Assembly (NCBI GenBank): GCA_017433855.1 | Contig: JAFRGM010000006.1 | Location: forward strand, 1-64,000 | Reading direction: 5' to 3' | Length of the DNA stretch: 64,000 nt | Source of the DNA: Candidatus Saccharimonadota bacterium | Lineage (GTDB): Bacteria; Patescibacteriota; Saccharimonadia; Saccharimonadales; Saccharimonadaceae | Shown: positions 25,787-33,844 of the stretch, in pieces | How positions within the stretch are numbered: the stretch's first letter is position 1 | Layout of the letters: each line of letters starts with the position of its first letter | Notes under the pieces: generated by a model | What the model was told of the DNA's origin: nothing | Database searches by the model: none | The model's input: only the letters and a program-made list of their open reading frames with translations | Program-made: the position numbers and the translations under genes

Positions 25787-26719
25787 ATGCAAAGACTTAT
25801 CGTTGTCTACAACCCAAACTCATCACAATATGTTCATGTCAAGGCCAATTTTTTAACGGAGCTTCCCAAGCTAAATGGCTACACTATCGGTAAATATGCC
25901 ATCAAAAAAGCTCCATTTAGCGACAACGTTGTCAATCTTCAAAAAATACTCAAAAAAGGCGATATTGTTATTGCGGCTGGCGGCGATGCTACCGCCTCAA
26001 TTGCCATGAATGCCATTTTGCTCTCCAAAAAAGACATCACCTTTGGAGTCCTTCCGTATGGCAACTTTAACGACCTCGCTCGCACTCTCGGCACCATGAA
26101 TACCACCCGCATGCTTGGCTACTTAAAGGGACAAGAATCATCACCTCTTGCAGTAAAGAGGCTTTACCCTCTCGATGTTATCGTGGACGGCAAACACTGG
26201 CGCTACGCCTCTGGCTATGTCACTATCGGCATGACCGCCGAAGCTGTCGAGCTTTTCGATGAACCAAAGTTCCGCAAAAAAATGCAAAAAGGCCACAAGA
26301 GTTCCTGGCGCTCGTATTTGGCCCTCGCCAAATGGTACTTCAAAAACCGTCACAAAAAAGTCTTTATTCCAGAGTTTACATTAAATGGTCAGCCCACCAA
26401 GTCTAAAATCAGTGATTACTGTGCTTTGTCCGGCCGTTCCATGTGCCGCGTTATGAAAGGTGGCAATGATTATCTTAGGCCGGAAGTTTTTCGTAGTGAA
26501 AATTGTCGTCTCACTAGTTTTCCGCGCCTATTTAACTTAATGGCAAAAAGTATTCTTTTTCGGGTGCCCGGCCAAGAAACCACCAGCGACACTATCCGGT
26601 TCAAGAATCCCGCCACCGTAGAAATCCAAGCCGAAGGCGAATATAACATCTTTAAAGATATTACAACTATCACCATAGTTAAACCAGCCAATGTTTCTAT
26701 TAAAGTAATACATCAATAA
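25787..26719 (+). CDS. Diacylglycerol kinase / lipid kinase family protein
   Basis: The protein has 310 residues. The nucleotide-binding motif appears as A-A-G-G-D-A-T near 64-70 (usual G-G-D-G-T) and the second as L-P-Y-G-N-F-N-D-L-A-R near 88-98. It would phosphorylate a lipid such as diacylglycerol or a related substrate at the inner membrane face. It starts 12 bp after the pilin gene and is followed 11 bp later by the P-loop kinase gene, so these form an operon with rpoD. Confidence 0.8.
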   Translation: MQRLIVVYNPNSSQYVHVKANFLTELPKLNGYTIGKYAIKKAPFSDNVVNLQKILKKGDIVIAAGGDATASIAMNAILLSKKDITFGVLPYGNFNDLARTLGTMNTTRMLGYLKGQESSPLAVKRLYPLDVIVDGKHWRYASGYVTIGMTAEAVELFDEPKFRKKMQKGHKSSWRSYLALAKWYFKNRHKKVFIPEFTLNGQPTKSKISDYCALSGRSMCRVMKGGNDYLRPEVFRSENCRLTSFPRLFNLMAKSILFRVPGQETTSDTIRFKNPATVEIQAEGEYNIFKDITTITIVKPANVSIKVIHQ

Positions 26720-26730
26720 GAAAGGGAACT

Positions 26731-27522
26731 ATGGAAGCCGCACTTCAAAAAACCATTCAATACATGAAATCCCACTGGCCAAGTCCAGTCAAGCCAGAGT
26801 GGCAAGTTGCAATTCATGAGTATCCCGCCATTGTTCGGGACGTTGTGGCGGATTTTGCCAAAGACGCCACTAAAAATCATCAACTCATTCGTATTGCAGG
26901 GCTCTCCGGTTCCGGCAAAACATCGCAAATTTTACCAGCCGTAGAAGCCTACTGCGACAAGAATCATTTTCGCCCAGTTCTTATTGCTGCACGCCGCTTC
27001 GTAGAATATCATCCTCACTATCAAGAAATTAAAGATTTTTATGGCGCCGATAATCTTCGTAAAAACACCGATGAGTTTAGCACCATTATGATGTTTATGA
27101 CACTTAAAGCTCTTACTGAAGCTGGGTACGATATCATTTTGGATGTTACACTGCTCGACCCAGAAATTGAGGCCATTCTAGTTGGGATGTTGGCTAAAAG
27201 TCACTATCAAACACTCCTTCTCATGATTGCTACTTCGCCTACCGTTACGGAGCACTTTCTTGGTTCACGTTCTTGGCGCCATACCAAAGCCACCGAGCAA
27301 GAGTTTATTCGTGCCACTGGCGAGGCGCTTAATTTCTACGCCACAAACTGTGGCGATATGCGCATTATCCTTTGGAGCGTCTATGACAAAGAGCCAATTT
27401 ATGACGGGCAAGTCAAAAACGCAGTCGCCATCTTCCAAGACTATTCTTCGCGCACTACTTTACCGCAAAAAGATGACGACGCTCGTCGCGCCGCCAAAAT
27501 CCAATATTTACAAAATCTATAA
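26731..27522 (+). CDS. P-loop kinase of zeta-toxin type
   Basis: The protein has 263 residues. Walker A G-L-S-G-S-G-K-T is near residues 57-64. The layout after it (a basic R-R-F-V-E-Y-H segment, D-I-I-L-D-V-T-L-L Walker B-like strand near 133) resembles zeta-toxin / Tet-ATP kinases that phosphorylate UDP-N-acetylglucosamine. An epsilon antitoxin gene is absent. In a cell with wall synthesis genes a metabolic or regulatory kinase is equally possible. The 3' end overlaps the convergent phosphotransferase by 6 bp. Confidence 0.5.
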   Translation: MEAALQKTIQYMKSHWPSPVKPEWQVAIHEYPAIVRDVVADFAKDATKNHQLIRIAGLSGSGKTSQILPAVEAYCDKNHFRPVLIAARRFVEYHPHYQEIKDFYGADNLRKNTDEFSTIMMFMTLKALTEAGYDIILDVTLLDPEIEAILVGMLAKSHYQTLLLMIATSPTVTEHFLGSRSWRHTKATEQEFIRATGEALNFYATNCGDMRIILWSVYDKEPIYDGQVKNAVAIFQDYSSRTTLPQKDDDARRAAKIQYLQNL

Positions 27523-28329
27523 TTGGTTTAAGTTAATCTCCGGAAAATACCGCCTAATATGCTCAGCATACCCCGCATCGACATGTTTCCAGGCTACCTT
27601 CATTCTTTCCACCTCATCTAAATTATCAAAATTTGCCAAGAAGGTACTTTCAAATTCAATTGGAGTCGGCCGCGACACCATCCGCGCCACATCCATATTG
27701 GGATTGCCAGTTCCGGCGAAACAAAAATCTATTACACCAATCATTTTGTCATTTTTGTCCAACAAAATATTTCCCAAATTCAAATCTCCATGGACAAGTT
27801 TCGTATCATTTACTGCTTCGATATATGCGTGGTCGGCATCAATATGCTCAGCATAATGCTCATAATCTAATTCGTGCAAGAACTGCGATAGCGGGTATTT
27901 TACTTCTTCGGGAGCCTCGCATAGATCTATACCTGAAAGTTCTTTAATGAACTTTGCCGCATCGTTAGCCACTCCGGTTAGCGCCGTGTGAGACAAATGG
28001 TAAATCCTATCTCCCAGCGTATAGCCTTCAATTTTCTTGTGTACTGAAAAAGGTCTCCCGGCTTCATCGTAGCAAAGTTTCATCTGTGGGGTATAAAAAC
28101 TTGTCTTACCGCCTACAAAGTTGCACACCGCGGCATCTTTCACAATCATCCGCGACCAAAATGGGTTACGCGGGAACCGGAAAAAATACGCTCCTTGATC
28201 GGTAGTTGCTTCAATTACGATATTAGTCCATCCAGTCAAAATGTGATCTAGCGATAATACTTTTTTATCGGTTAGCGTAGCCTCAATAATCTTATCCAGC
28301 GAATCATCAGTAGTAAAGAATATACTCAT
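27517..28329 (-). CDS. Aminoglycoside/choline kinase-like phosphotransferase (APH family)
   Basis: The protein has 270 residues from ATG 28329. The catalytic loop reads L-V-H-G-D-L-N-L-G-N-I-L near residue 185 and the metal-binding segment V-I-D-F-C-F-A-G-T-G near 202. The fold phosphorylates small hydroxylated compounds such as choline, homoserine or antibiotics; the substrate cannot be told. TATAAT ends 6 nt before the chosen ATG; an ATG at 28335 would lie directly against the -10 box. It is divergent from the CoaE-like gene. Confidence 0.75.
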   Translation of the reverse strand: MSIFFTTDDSLDKIIEATLTDKKVLSLDHILTGWTNIVIEATTDQGAYFFRFPRNPFWSRMIVKDAAVCNFVGGKTSFYTPQMKLCYDEAGRPFSVHKKIEGYTLGDRIYHLSHTALTGVANDAAKFIKELSGIDLCEAPEEVKYPLSQFLHELDYEHYAEHIDADHAYIEAVNDTKLVHGDLNLGNILLDKNDKMIGVIDFCFAGTGNPNMDVARMVSRPTPIEFESTFLANFDNLDEVERMKVAWKHVDAGYAEHIRRYFPEINLNQL

Positions 28330-28361
28330 ATACATATTATATCATGTGTTATACTATTGTT
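28330..28361. promoter_or_regulatory. Divergent leaderless promoters
   Basis: Within 32 bp there is a minus-strand TATAAT 6 nt before ATG 28329 and a plus-strand TATACT (28350-28355) 6 nt before ATG 28362. Both genes would give leaderless messages. Confidence 0.55.
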
Positions 28362-28928
28362 ATGGACAACGTAAAAATCTTAGCAATTGTGGGCATGAGT
28401 GGCAGTGGCAAATCTGTCGCAGTAGACTATCTAACCGACCGCGGTTACCCTAAAATTTATTTTGGCGGTATGATTTATAAAGAAATGGAAAAACGCGGTA
28501 TTGAACGCACCGATGACGGCGAGTCCGAAAAAAGGTTTCGCGAAGAAATTCGCACCACCGAAGGCAAAGATTGGGTCGTACGGCAGGTAATTGCTGAGGC
28601 CAAAGATTTGATTGCGGCAGGGCAGAAACGCATTATTCTAGACGGCGTTTATTCATGGACGGAGTACCAAACTCTCAAAAAAGAGTTTCCTACTTGCCTA
28701 ACCTTTATTGCCGTAGTTGTAGATAAACGTTTGCGTTATGAGCGTGTTGCGGTTCGCCCCAACCGACCTTTTGACGCCACCGCCATTCGTGAGCGAGATC
28801 GCAGTGAAATCGAAAACCTTGAAAAGGGTGGCCCCATCGCCGCCGCTGATTATTACATTCTAAACAACGGCGGCAAAGACTTAGTCTATACTCGCCTCGA
28901 CGAAATCCTTAAGAAAGAAGGTTTTTAA
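28362..28928 (+). CDS. P-loop nucleoside/dephospho-CoA kinase-like protein
   Basis: The protein has 188 residues from ATG 28362 (an upstream ATG at 28344 lies before the -10 box). Walker A is G-M-S-G-S-G-K-S near residues 11-18. The following G-Y-P-K-I-Y-F-G-G segment, R-x-R-x-R-P-type lid and late N-N-G sequence resemble the dephospho-CoA kinase / UPF0200 (AAA_18) group. The substrate is not certain. polA starts 1 bp after its stop. Confidence 0.6.
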   Translation: MDNVKILAIVGMSGSGKSVAVDYLTDRGYPKIYFGGMIYKEMEKRGIERTDDGESEKRFREEIRTTEGKDWVVRQVIAEAKDLIAAGQKRIILDGVYSWTEYQTLKKEFPTCLTFIAVVVDKRLRYERVAVRPNRPFDATAIRERDRSEIENLEKGGPIAAADYYILNNGGKDLVYTRLDEILKKEGF

Positions 28929-28929
28929 T

Positions 28930-31407
28930 ATGGCAGGCGACGTCGCTCGGGGCGCCTCCGCTCCAAGCCATCAAGAAGTGAGGGGAGATGCGACGGTAGG
29001 ATCTAAGAGATTGGTCTTAATTGACGGCAAATCTGTCTTTTACCGTGGCTACTACGCCATGGGCGCGCTCAGCCTACCCGACGGCACTCCCACTGGCGGC
29101 ATTTATGGCTTTGCGGCCATCGCCATGGAGATCGTGAATAAACTCAGCCCCACTAAAGTCGTAGTTGCGTGGGATTCAAAAACTTCCAGCTCAAAACGTC
29201 GCGCCCTTTTTGCCGACTATAAAGCCGGCCGCGTTAAGCCGGGCGAAGATTTTTATGCACAAATACCGCTTTTAAAAACACTCATTCAAGACCTTGGCTG
29301 GAACTTTGTTGAATTAGACGATTATGAAGCCGACGATATCATTGGTACACTTAGTCGCGAAGCAGATGAAGCTGGCGATTATGAAACTTTTATCATCTCA
29401 TCTGATTTGGATATGTTGCAAATTGTCGACGAAAACACGCATATGTGGCGCATCCTTAAGGGTTTCACCAACATCGAGCAGATAGATATTCCAGAAATTG
29501 AAGCCAAATATCACATCAAAAAATCGCAGTTTCTAGATCTTAAAGCGCTCAAAGGCGACGCTTCCGACAACATTCCTGGCGTGCCAGGTATCGGCGAAAA
29601 GACTGCTGCCAAGCTCTTAAACGATTACGGCACTCTAGATGGCATTTATGCACATCTAGACGGAGTCTCTAATGTAACAAGGGCAAAACTTGAGGCGGGC
29701 AAAGATAGCGCCTATTTATCGCAGCGCCTTGCGCGCATTATGTTTGATGCACCTGTAGACCTACAAAAATTGCCAGATTTTCATTTCGACAAAGCCAAAA
29801 CCATCGCGGGCCTTCAAAAGCTCGCCTTTAACTCACTTATCCGCAAAATCGAAAAAGCAACAGAATCGGGTGTTTCCACTAAGTCACAATCTACCAAAGA
29901 GCCGAGCATTGTTCTAGAGTCCCAACCCACCTCGACTACCCAGGAAACACCTTCCGTCCCGGCGCTCACCATAGCACCTCATAAAGCACCAGATATTATT
30001 GCTTACGACATTAAATCTCTTATGCATAGCGACAAAAAAGTTGCCGCAGCCATCCTCAGTGGCGCCAAGACTTTTTGGGATTTAGGTCAGGCTGCCTTCC
30101 TGCTTGATCCTTTGCGCCGCGACACTCCGACCCTTTTTAATCCTGTAGATGCCTACAATGCTCAATTAGCTAGCCTACTTAAGACCCCTCGGCTTTACGA
30201 AATCTACACCAAGCTAGATTTGCCACTCATTCCAGTCCTCTACAAAATGGAGCAGAAAGGCATGTTAATTGATCGTGGCTATTTTGAGAATCTTCGTACA
30301 GAGTATGCCTCCGAAGTTGCCAGGCTAGAACGCGAAATCAGCACGCTTGCCGGTGTGGATTTTAACCCCAACTCGCCCATCCAGCTTTCCGAGGTTCTCT
30401 TTGACCGATTGGCTCTCCCAGTAAAAGGCATTAAAAAAACTTCGCGCGGCTACTCTACCGGTGCTAAAGAGCTTGATAAACTTAAAAACTACCATCCTAT
30501 TATCCCAAAGATTATCGAATACCGCGAAGCAGCCAAGCTCCTCTCTACTTATATTATTCCTATGCCAGACCTCGCCGATCAAAATAACCGCATCCATACT
30601 ACTTTTACTCAGGATATTACTGCTACTGGCCGGCTCAGCTCCAAGGATCCAAACCTTCAAAACATCCCAGTTCGCACCGAAGAAGGCAAACGCATCCGCA
30701 CTGGTTTCATTGCTCCAGCTGGCAAAGTCTTAGTTTCCGCCGACTACTCACAATTTGAGCTTCGCCTTGCAGCTATTTTAAGTGGCGACACGCCTCTCAT
30801 CCAAGATTTCAATAACGATGTTGACATTCACACCAAGACCGCTTCCGAGGCTTTTGGCGTGCCAATTAACGAAGTTACCAAAACTCAACGTCGTGCCGCC
30901 AAAGTCGTGAATTTTGGCATACTCTATGGTATGAGTACCAAAGGCCTTGCTGACGCTACTGGTATGTCTGTGGTGGAAGCCAAACGTTTCATTGATAATT
31001 ATTTTGCTCTGCGTGCCCCCATCAAACGCCACCTCGACACCATCCTAAGGCAGGCTAGGGAACAAGGTTTTGTCGAGACCTATTATGGCCGCCGCCGCCC
31101 TACGCCGGATGTTAAATCTCCTAATTTCCTCATCCGCCAAGCCGCCGAACGTGCCGCTGCAAATATGCCAATTCAAGGTACCGAGGCAGACCTCATGAAG
31201 CGCGCCATGATTAACATAGATAAAGCCCTACCTCAAAACGCTTCACTCATCATGCAGGTTCACGACTCCCTCATTGTAGAATGCGACGAAGAGAGCGCCG
31301 AAGAAATTGCCGAAATTTTACGTCGCGAGATGGAATCTGTTGCTCCAGAACTCAATATAAAACTTGCCGTAGACGTCACAATCGGCCAAAATTGGGGCGT
31401 GCTATAG
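28930..31407 (+). CDS. polA: DNA polymerase I
   Basis: The protein has 825 residues. Residues ~27-300 are the 5' nuclease (D-G-K-S near 34, D-Y-E-A-D-D-I-I-G near 136-144, G-D-A-S-D-N-I-P-G-V-P-G-I-G-E-K-T). Residues ~310-435 replace the proofreading domain and lack its D-x-E motif, as in Taq polymerase (832 aa). The polymerase domain has D-Y-S-Q-F-E-L-R near 603, R-R-A-A-K-V-V-N-F-G near 655 and V-H-D-S near 776. Codons 2-24 come from a palindromic repeat (28933-29002) that extends the usual N-terminus. It repairs and matures lagging-strand DNA. Confidence 0.95.
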   Translation: MAGDVARGASAPSHQEVRGDATVGSKRLVLIDGKSVFYRGYYAMGALSLPDGTPTGGIYGFAAIAMEIVNKLSPTKVVVAWDSKTSSSKRRALFADYKAGRVKPGEDFYAQIPLLKTLIQDLGWNFVELDDYEADDIIGTLSREADEAGDYETFIISSDLDMLQIVDENTHMWRILKGFTNIEQIDIPEIEAKYHIKKSQFLDLKALKGDASDNIPGVPGIGEKTAAKLLNDYGTLDGIYAHLDGVSNVTRAKLEAGKDSAYLSQRLARIMFDAPVDLQKLPDFHFDKAKTIAGLQKLAFNSLIRKIEKATESGVSTKSQSTKEPSIVLESQPTSTTQETPSVPALTIAPHKAPDIIAYDIKSLMHSDKKVAAAILSGAKTFWDLGQAAFLLDPLRRDTPTLFNPVDAYNAQLASLLKTPRLYEIYTKLDLPLIPVLYKMEQKGMLIDRGYFENLRTEYASEVARLEREISTLAGVDFNPNSPIQLSEVLFDRLALPVKGIKKTSRGYSTGAKELDKLKNYHPIIPKIIEYREAAKLLSTYIIPMPDLADQNNRIHTTFTQDITATGRLSSKDPNLQNIPVRTEEGKRIRTGFIAPAGKVLVSADYSQFELRLAAILSGDTPLIQDFNNDVDIHTKTASEAFGVPINEVTKTQRRAAKVVNFGILYGMSTKGLADATGMSVVEAKRFIDNYFALRAPIKRHLDTILRQAREQGFVETYYGRRRPTPDVKSPNFLIRQAAERAAANMPIQGTEADLMKRAMINIDKALPQNASLIMQVHDSLIVECDEESAEEIAEILRREMESVAPELNIKLAVDVTIGQNWGVL
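28933..29002 (+). repeat. Palindromic coding-insert element, diverged copy at the polA start
   Basis: About 70 bp right after the polA ATG match the elements at 55073-55146 and 61205-61276: left arm GACGTCGCTCGGGGCG...TCCG against GACGCCGCTTGGGGGA...CCCG, right arm GTGAGGGGAGATGCG.CGG.AGGA against GTGGGGGAAGATGCG.CGG.AGGA. The arms are partly self-complementary (CGTCGC/GCGACG). It adds about 23 residues to the N-terminus of PolA. Confidence 0.65.
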
Positions 31408-31537
31408 TTTTCCACAATTTTCCAATTTTTTCCACATTTAGTGTCAAAAAGTGCTTGACGCCACCACATTTAGCGTTATAATAGATTATAGGTAATGCTT
31501 ATAACAAACAAAACGCCCGGTGGGCAGAAGGACAACC
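31408..31537 (+). promoter_or_regulatory. Promoter region with two DnaA-box-like sites
   Basis: TTGACG (31455-31460) and TATAAT (31477-31482) with 16-bp spacing form a strong promoter for the next gene. Just upstream, TTTTCCACA occurs twice (31408-31416 and 31428-31436), each fitting the DnaA-box consensus TTWTNCACA, 20 bp apart. An AGAAGGA ribosome binding site lies before ATG 31538. Confidence 0.55.
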
Positions 31538-31975
31538 ATGAAGAAAATTATCTACAAGAATCCTAACGACGCTGTAAATTTCGACATTAAGCGCTTCGTT
31601 AAATCACTTAGCAAATACGCTAAAGTTTCCGAAAAAGACGTTGAAGTAGCGCTTGAAGAGTTTGACCAATACGAAACCATGCACGTCTCTTGTCTTGTAG
31701 AAGTTGGTTTTCGCTTGATTTCCGAAAAAGCCGGCGAATCTGCCGCCAAAGAATATTTTGAGGCACATTCTGAATATTTTGACGAAGGGAAGTTTGAGCG
31801 CCTTCGCCGCATTACTGGCTACTTAGTAGGTACTCTAGACCGCTGGAACGACGCCAAAAAGGCCGAAGAACACGCGCGCGTTAAACACTCAGTCAATTCT
31901 GCCATCAACGATGCTGAGCGCATGGTAGCCCTAGAGACGCAGGCTATGGAACAAAACATTGCTTACGCAAGATAG
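31538..31975 (+). CDS. Hypothetical helical protein, 145 aa
   Basis: The protein has 145 residues from ATG 31538 (AGAAGGA upstream; an in-frame GTG at 31520 lies before this site). It is charged and mostly helical, with no recognised domain. The first ~75 residues contain F-D-I-K-R-F-V-K-S-L-S-K-Y and later helices are rich in Glu, Lys and Arg. The strong promoter and good ribosome binding site suggest an abundant protein. Its promoter holds two DnaA-box-like sites, so a link to replication state is possible but unproven. Confidence 0.6.
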   Translation: MKKIIYKNPNDAVNFDIKRFVKSLSKYAKVSEKDVEVALEEFDQYETMHVSCLVEVGFRLISEKAGESAAKEYFEAHSEYFDEGKFERLRRITGYLVGTLDRWNDAKKAEEHARVKHSVNSAINDAERMVALETQAMEQNIAYAR

Positions 31976-32018
31976 CTTAATATCTCAACCTCTCGTAATA
32001 TGATATAATAGTATTATT

Positions 32019-32885
32019 ATGCCAGAGTTACCAGAGGTAGAGACAATTCGACGTGGTCTTAGTCAGTTTATCGTCACCAAAAAACTGACCAAGACCACTA
32101 TTTTGTGTGAAAAATCATTTCAAGGCACTCCACTCACCGGCACCGTTACGGCGGTTCGCCGCTTCGGCAAGGCTCTCATCATAGATTTAGCTACAGGATG
32201 GTCTCTTATGATTCATCTACGCATGACCGGGCAGCTCATCTACGACGGCCATGGCAAAGAGCGTTACGCTGCCGGCCACCCCAGCGATAATTTTATTGCT
32301 GTTTTACCCAATAAACAGACGCGCGTCATTTTAGAATTTGACTCTGGCACGCTCTATTTTAATGATCAACGCAAATTCGGCTTCATCAAAACGCTCCCAA
32401 CAGTCGCAGTCGCCGACGATAGTTTTATCAAAAAACTTGCCCCAGAACCTTGGGTTATGTCGCCGGCAGATTTTTATGATCGCCTCCAAAGACATCACAA
32501 TTCCTGCATCAAAGCCACCATTCTAGACCAGTCTATCATCTGTGGATTAGGCAACATTTATGCCGACGAGTCACTTTTTATGAGCCATATTCACCCAGAG
32601 CGCCGAGCAGGCTCCCTTACAAGGGAAGAAGCCACCAGCCTGCTTCTAGCTGCCCGTGCAGTTATGGAGCAGTCTATCGCCTCTGGTGGTTCTACCATGG
32701 CCACTTATGTCAAGGCCGATGGTACCAAGGGCGACTATCTCGAAAAATTCGCCCAAGTCTTTCGTCGCGAGGGCAAGCCCTGTCGCCTTTGCGGCACCAC
32801 CATCGTTAAAACTAGAGTAGCTGGCCGCGGTACTCACATTTGCCCACATTGTCAGCCTAAGCCAGAAGAGGTACAGAATGCTTAG
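32019..32885 (+). CDS. mutM: Formamidopyrimidine-DNA glycosylase
   Basis: The protein has 288 residues. After the initiator Met the N-terminal P-E-L-P-E-V-E provides the catalytic proline and glutamate. A helix-two-turn-helix lies near 165-185 (G-L-G-N-I-Y-A-D-E), and the C-terminus has the zinc finger C-R-L-C-G...C-P-H-C. It removes 8-oxoguanine and formamidopyrimidines from DNA. TATAAT lies 9 nt before the ATG. It overlaps holA by 8 bp. Confidence 0.95.
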   Translation: MPELPEVETIRRGLSQFIVTKKLTKTTILCEKSFQGTPLTGTVTAVRRFGKALIIDLATGWSLMIHLRMTGQLIYDGHGKERYAAGHPSDNFIAVLPNKQTRVILEFDSGTLYFNDQRKFGFIKTLPTVAVADDSFIKKLAPEPWVMSPADFYDRLQRHHNSCIKATILDQSIICGLGNIYADESLFMSHIHPERRAGSLTREEATSLLLAARAVMEQSIASGGSTMATYVKADGTKGDYLEKFAQVFRREGKPCRLCGTTIVKTRVAGRGTHICPHCQPKPEEVQNA

Positions 32886-33474
32886 TATTTTTACTGGCGA
32901 CGACCGCATCAAGGCTACTGAGACCATCAACAGGCTTCTTGGCCCCGACCATGAAACCATCGATGCCGCCGACCTCACTCCGGCAGACCTCCCCAATATT
33001 TTTCAGGGCGCCTCACTTTTTGCCGAAACTCGCCATATCCTCATTCGTGATTTCACCGCCAACAAGGCCATCTACGCCGAGCTTCCTAAATATCTACCCA
33101 CTCAGCACGACATTATCTTCCTTGAATCCAAGCTAGATAAACGCTCCAGTATCTACAAAGAAATCAAAGACCAAGTTAAAATCACCGAATTTAAGCTCCC
33201 AGAGCCTAATTTCACTATCGTTTTTGATATTTATCGCACCGCCAAGCGTGATGGGAAAAAAGCCGTTGCGATGCTGGCGCAAATCAAACCCACCGAGGAC
33301 CCCATTAAATTCACCGGGCTTCTTGTCTCGCAGGCAATCAAAGATTTTGCCGCCAACCCGAAGGGCATTAAAGAACGCCGCATCTTAAAGATGCTTGCCA
33401 CTCTAGACCTACAACAAAAAACCACGAGCCTAGACCCGTGGCTACTCATCGAGAGCTTTTTGCTTAGAATTTAA
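32878..33474 (+). CDS. holA: DNA polymerase III delta subunit-like protein, shortened
   Basis: The protein has 198 residues, about 60% of typical HolA (~330). The sequence begins with the usual F-T-G-D-D-R-I-K-A-x-E, followed by a small N-terminal domain. The later A-V-A-M-L-A-Q-I, K-F-T-G-L-L-V-S-Q and A-T-L-D-L-Q-Q-K-T segments match the C-terminal collar helices of delta. It would open the beta clamp in the clamp loader. The 3' end overlaps the convergent rpsT by 11 bp. Confidence 0.7.
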   Translation: MLSIFTGDDRIKATETINRLLGPDHETIDAADLTPADLPNIFQGASLFAETRHILIRDFTANKAIYAELPKYLPTQHDIIFLESKLDKRSSIYKEIKDQVKITEFKLPEPNFTIVFDIYRTAKRDGKKAVAMLAQIKPTEDPIKFTGLLVSQAIKDFAANPKGIKERRILKMLATLDLQQKTTSLDPWLLIESFLLRI

Positions 33475-33715
33475 CACCAGCTTTTTTGGCAAAAGCATGC
33501 AAAGCTGCCTTGCGACGCGAAGCGGTATTCTTTTTGAGCAAATCCTTCTTTACTGCCTTGTCGTATTCGGCTTGAGCTTTAGCGAGAGTCTCCTTGGACG
33601 GAGCATCACGAAATGCCTTCAGGGCAGTTTTAATATCTTTCTTGATTGCTACATTGTGTTCTGTACGCTTCGCAGCTTGGCGAGCGGCTTTCTTAGCAGA
33701 TTTAATTATTGGCAT
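33464..33715 (-). CDS. rpsT: 30S ribosomal protein S20
   Basis: The protein has 83 residues, strongly basic and helical, with the typical start M-P-I-I-K-S-A-K-K-A-x-R-x-x-x-x-R and an S-R-R-K-A-A-L segment near the end. It binds 16S rRNA in the body of the 30S subunit. A TATAAT box with a ~45-nt leader and an AGGA site precedes ATG 33715. Confidence 0.93.
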   Translation of the reverse strand: MPIIKSAKKAARQAAKRTEHNVAIKKDIKTALKAFRDAPSKETLAKAQAEYDKAVKKDLLKKNTASRRKAALHAFAKKAGVKF

Positions 33716-33844
33716 TTTATTCCTGTATACATTAAAAATTAATTACTTGCCCACCATTATACCGCATTTCTCTGAAAAAGTAAAGAGTTTATAGCTTGCA
33801 CTTTTCTAAAGCTTATGCTAATATGATATTTAAGAAAGGTCATC

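Noticed and set aside
28344-28361. Upstream ATG for the CoaE-like kinase
   Set aside because: It lies upstream of the TATACT box that fits a leaderless start at 28362, and the extra residues do not fit the fold.
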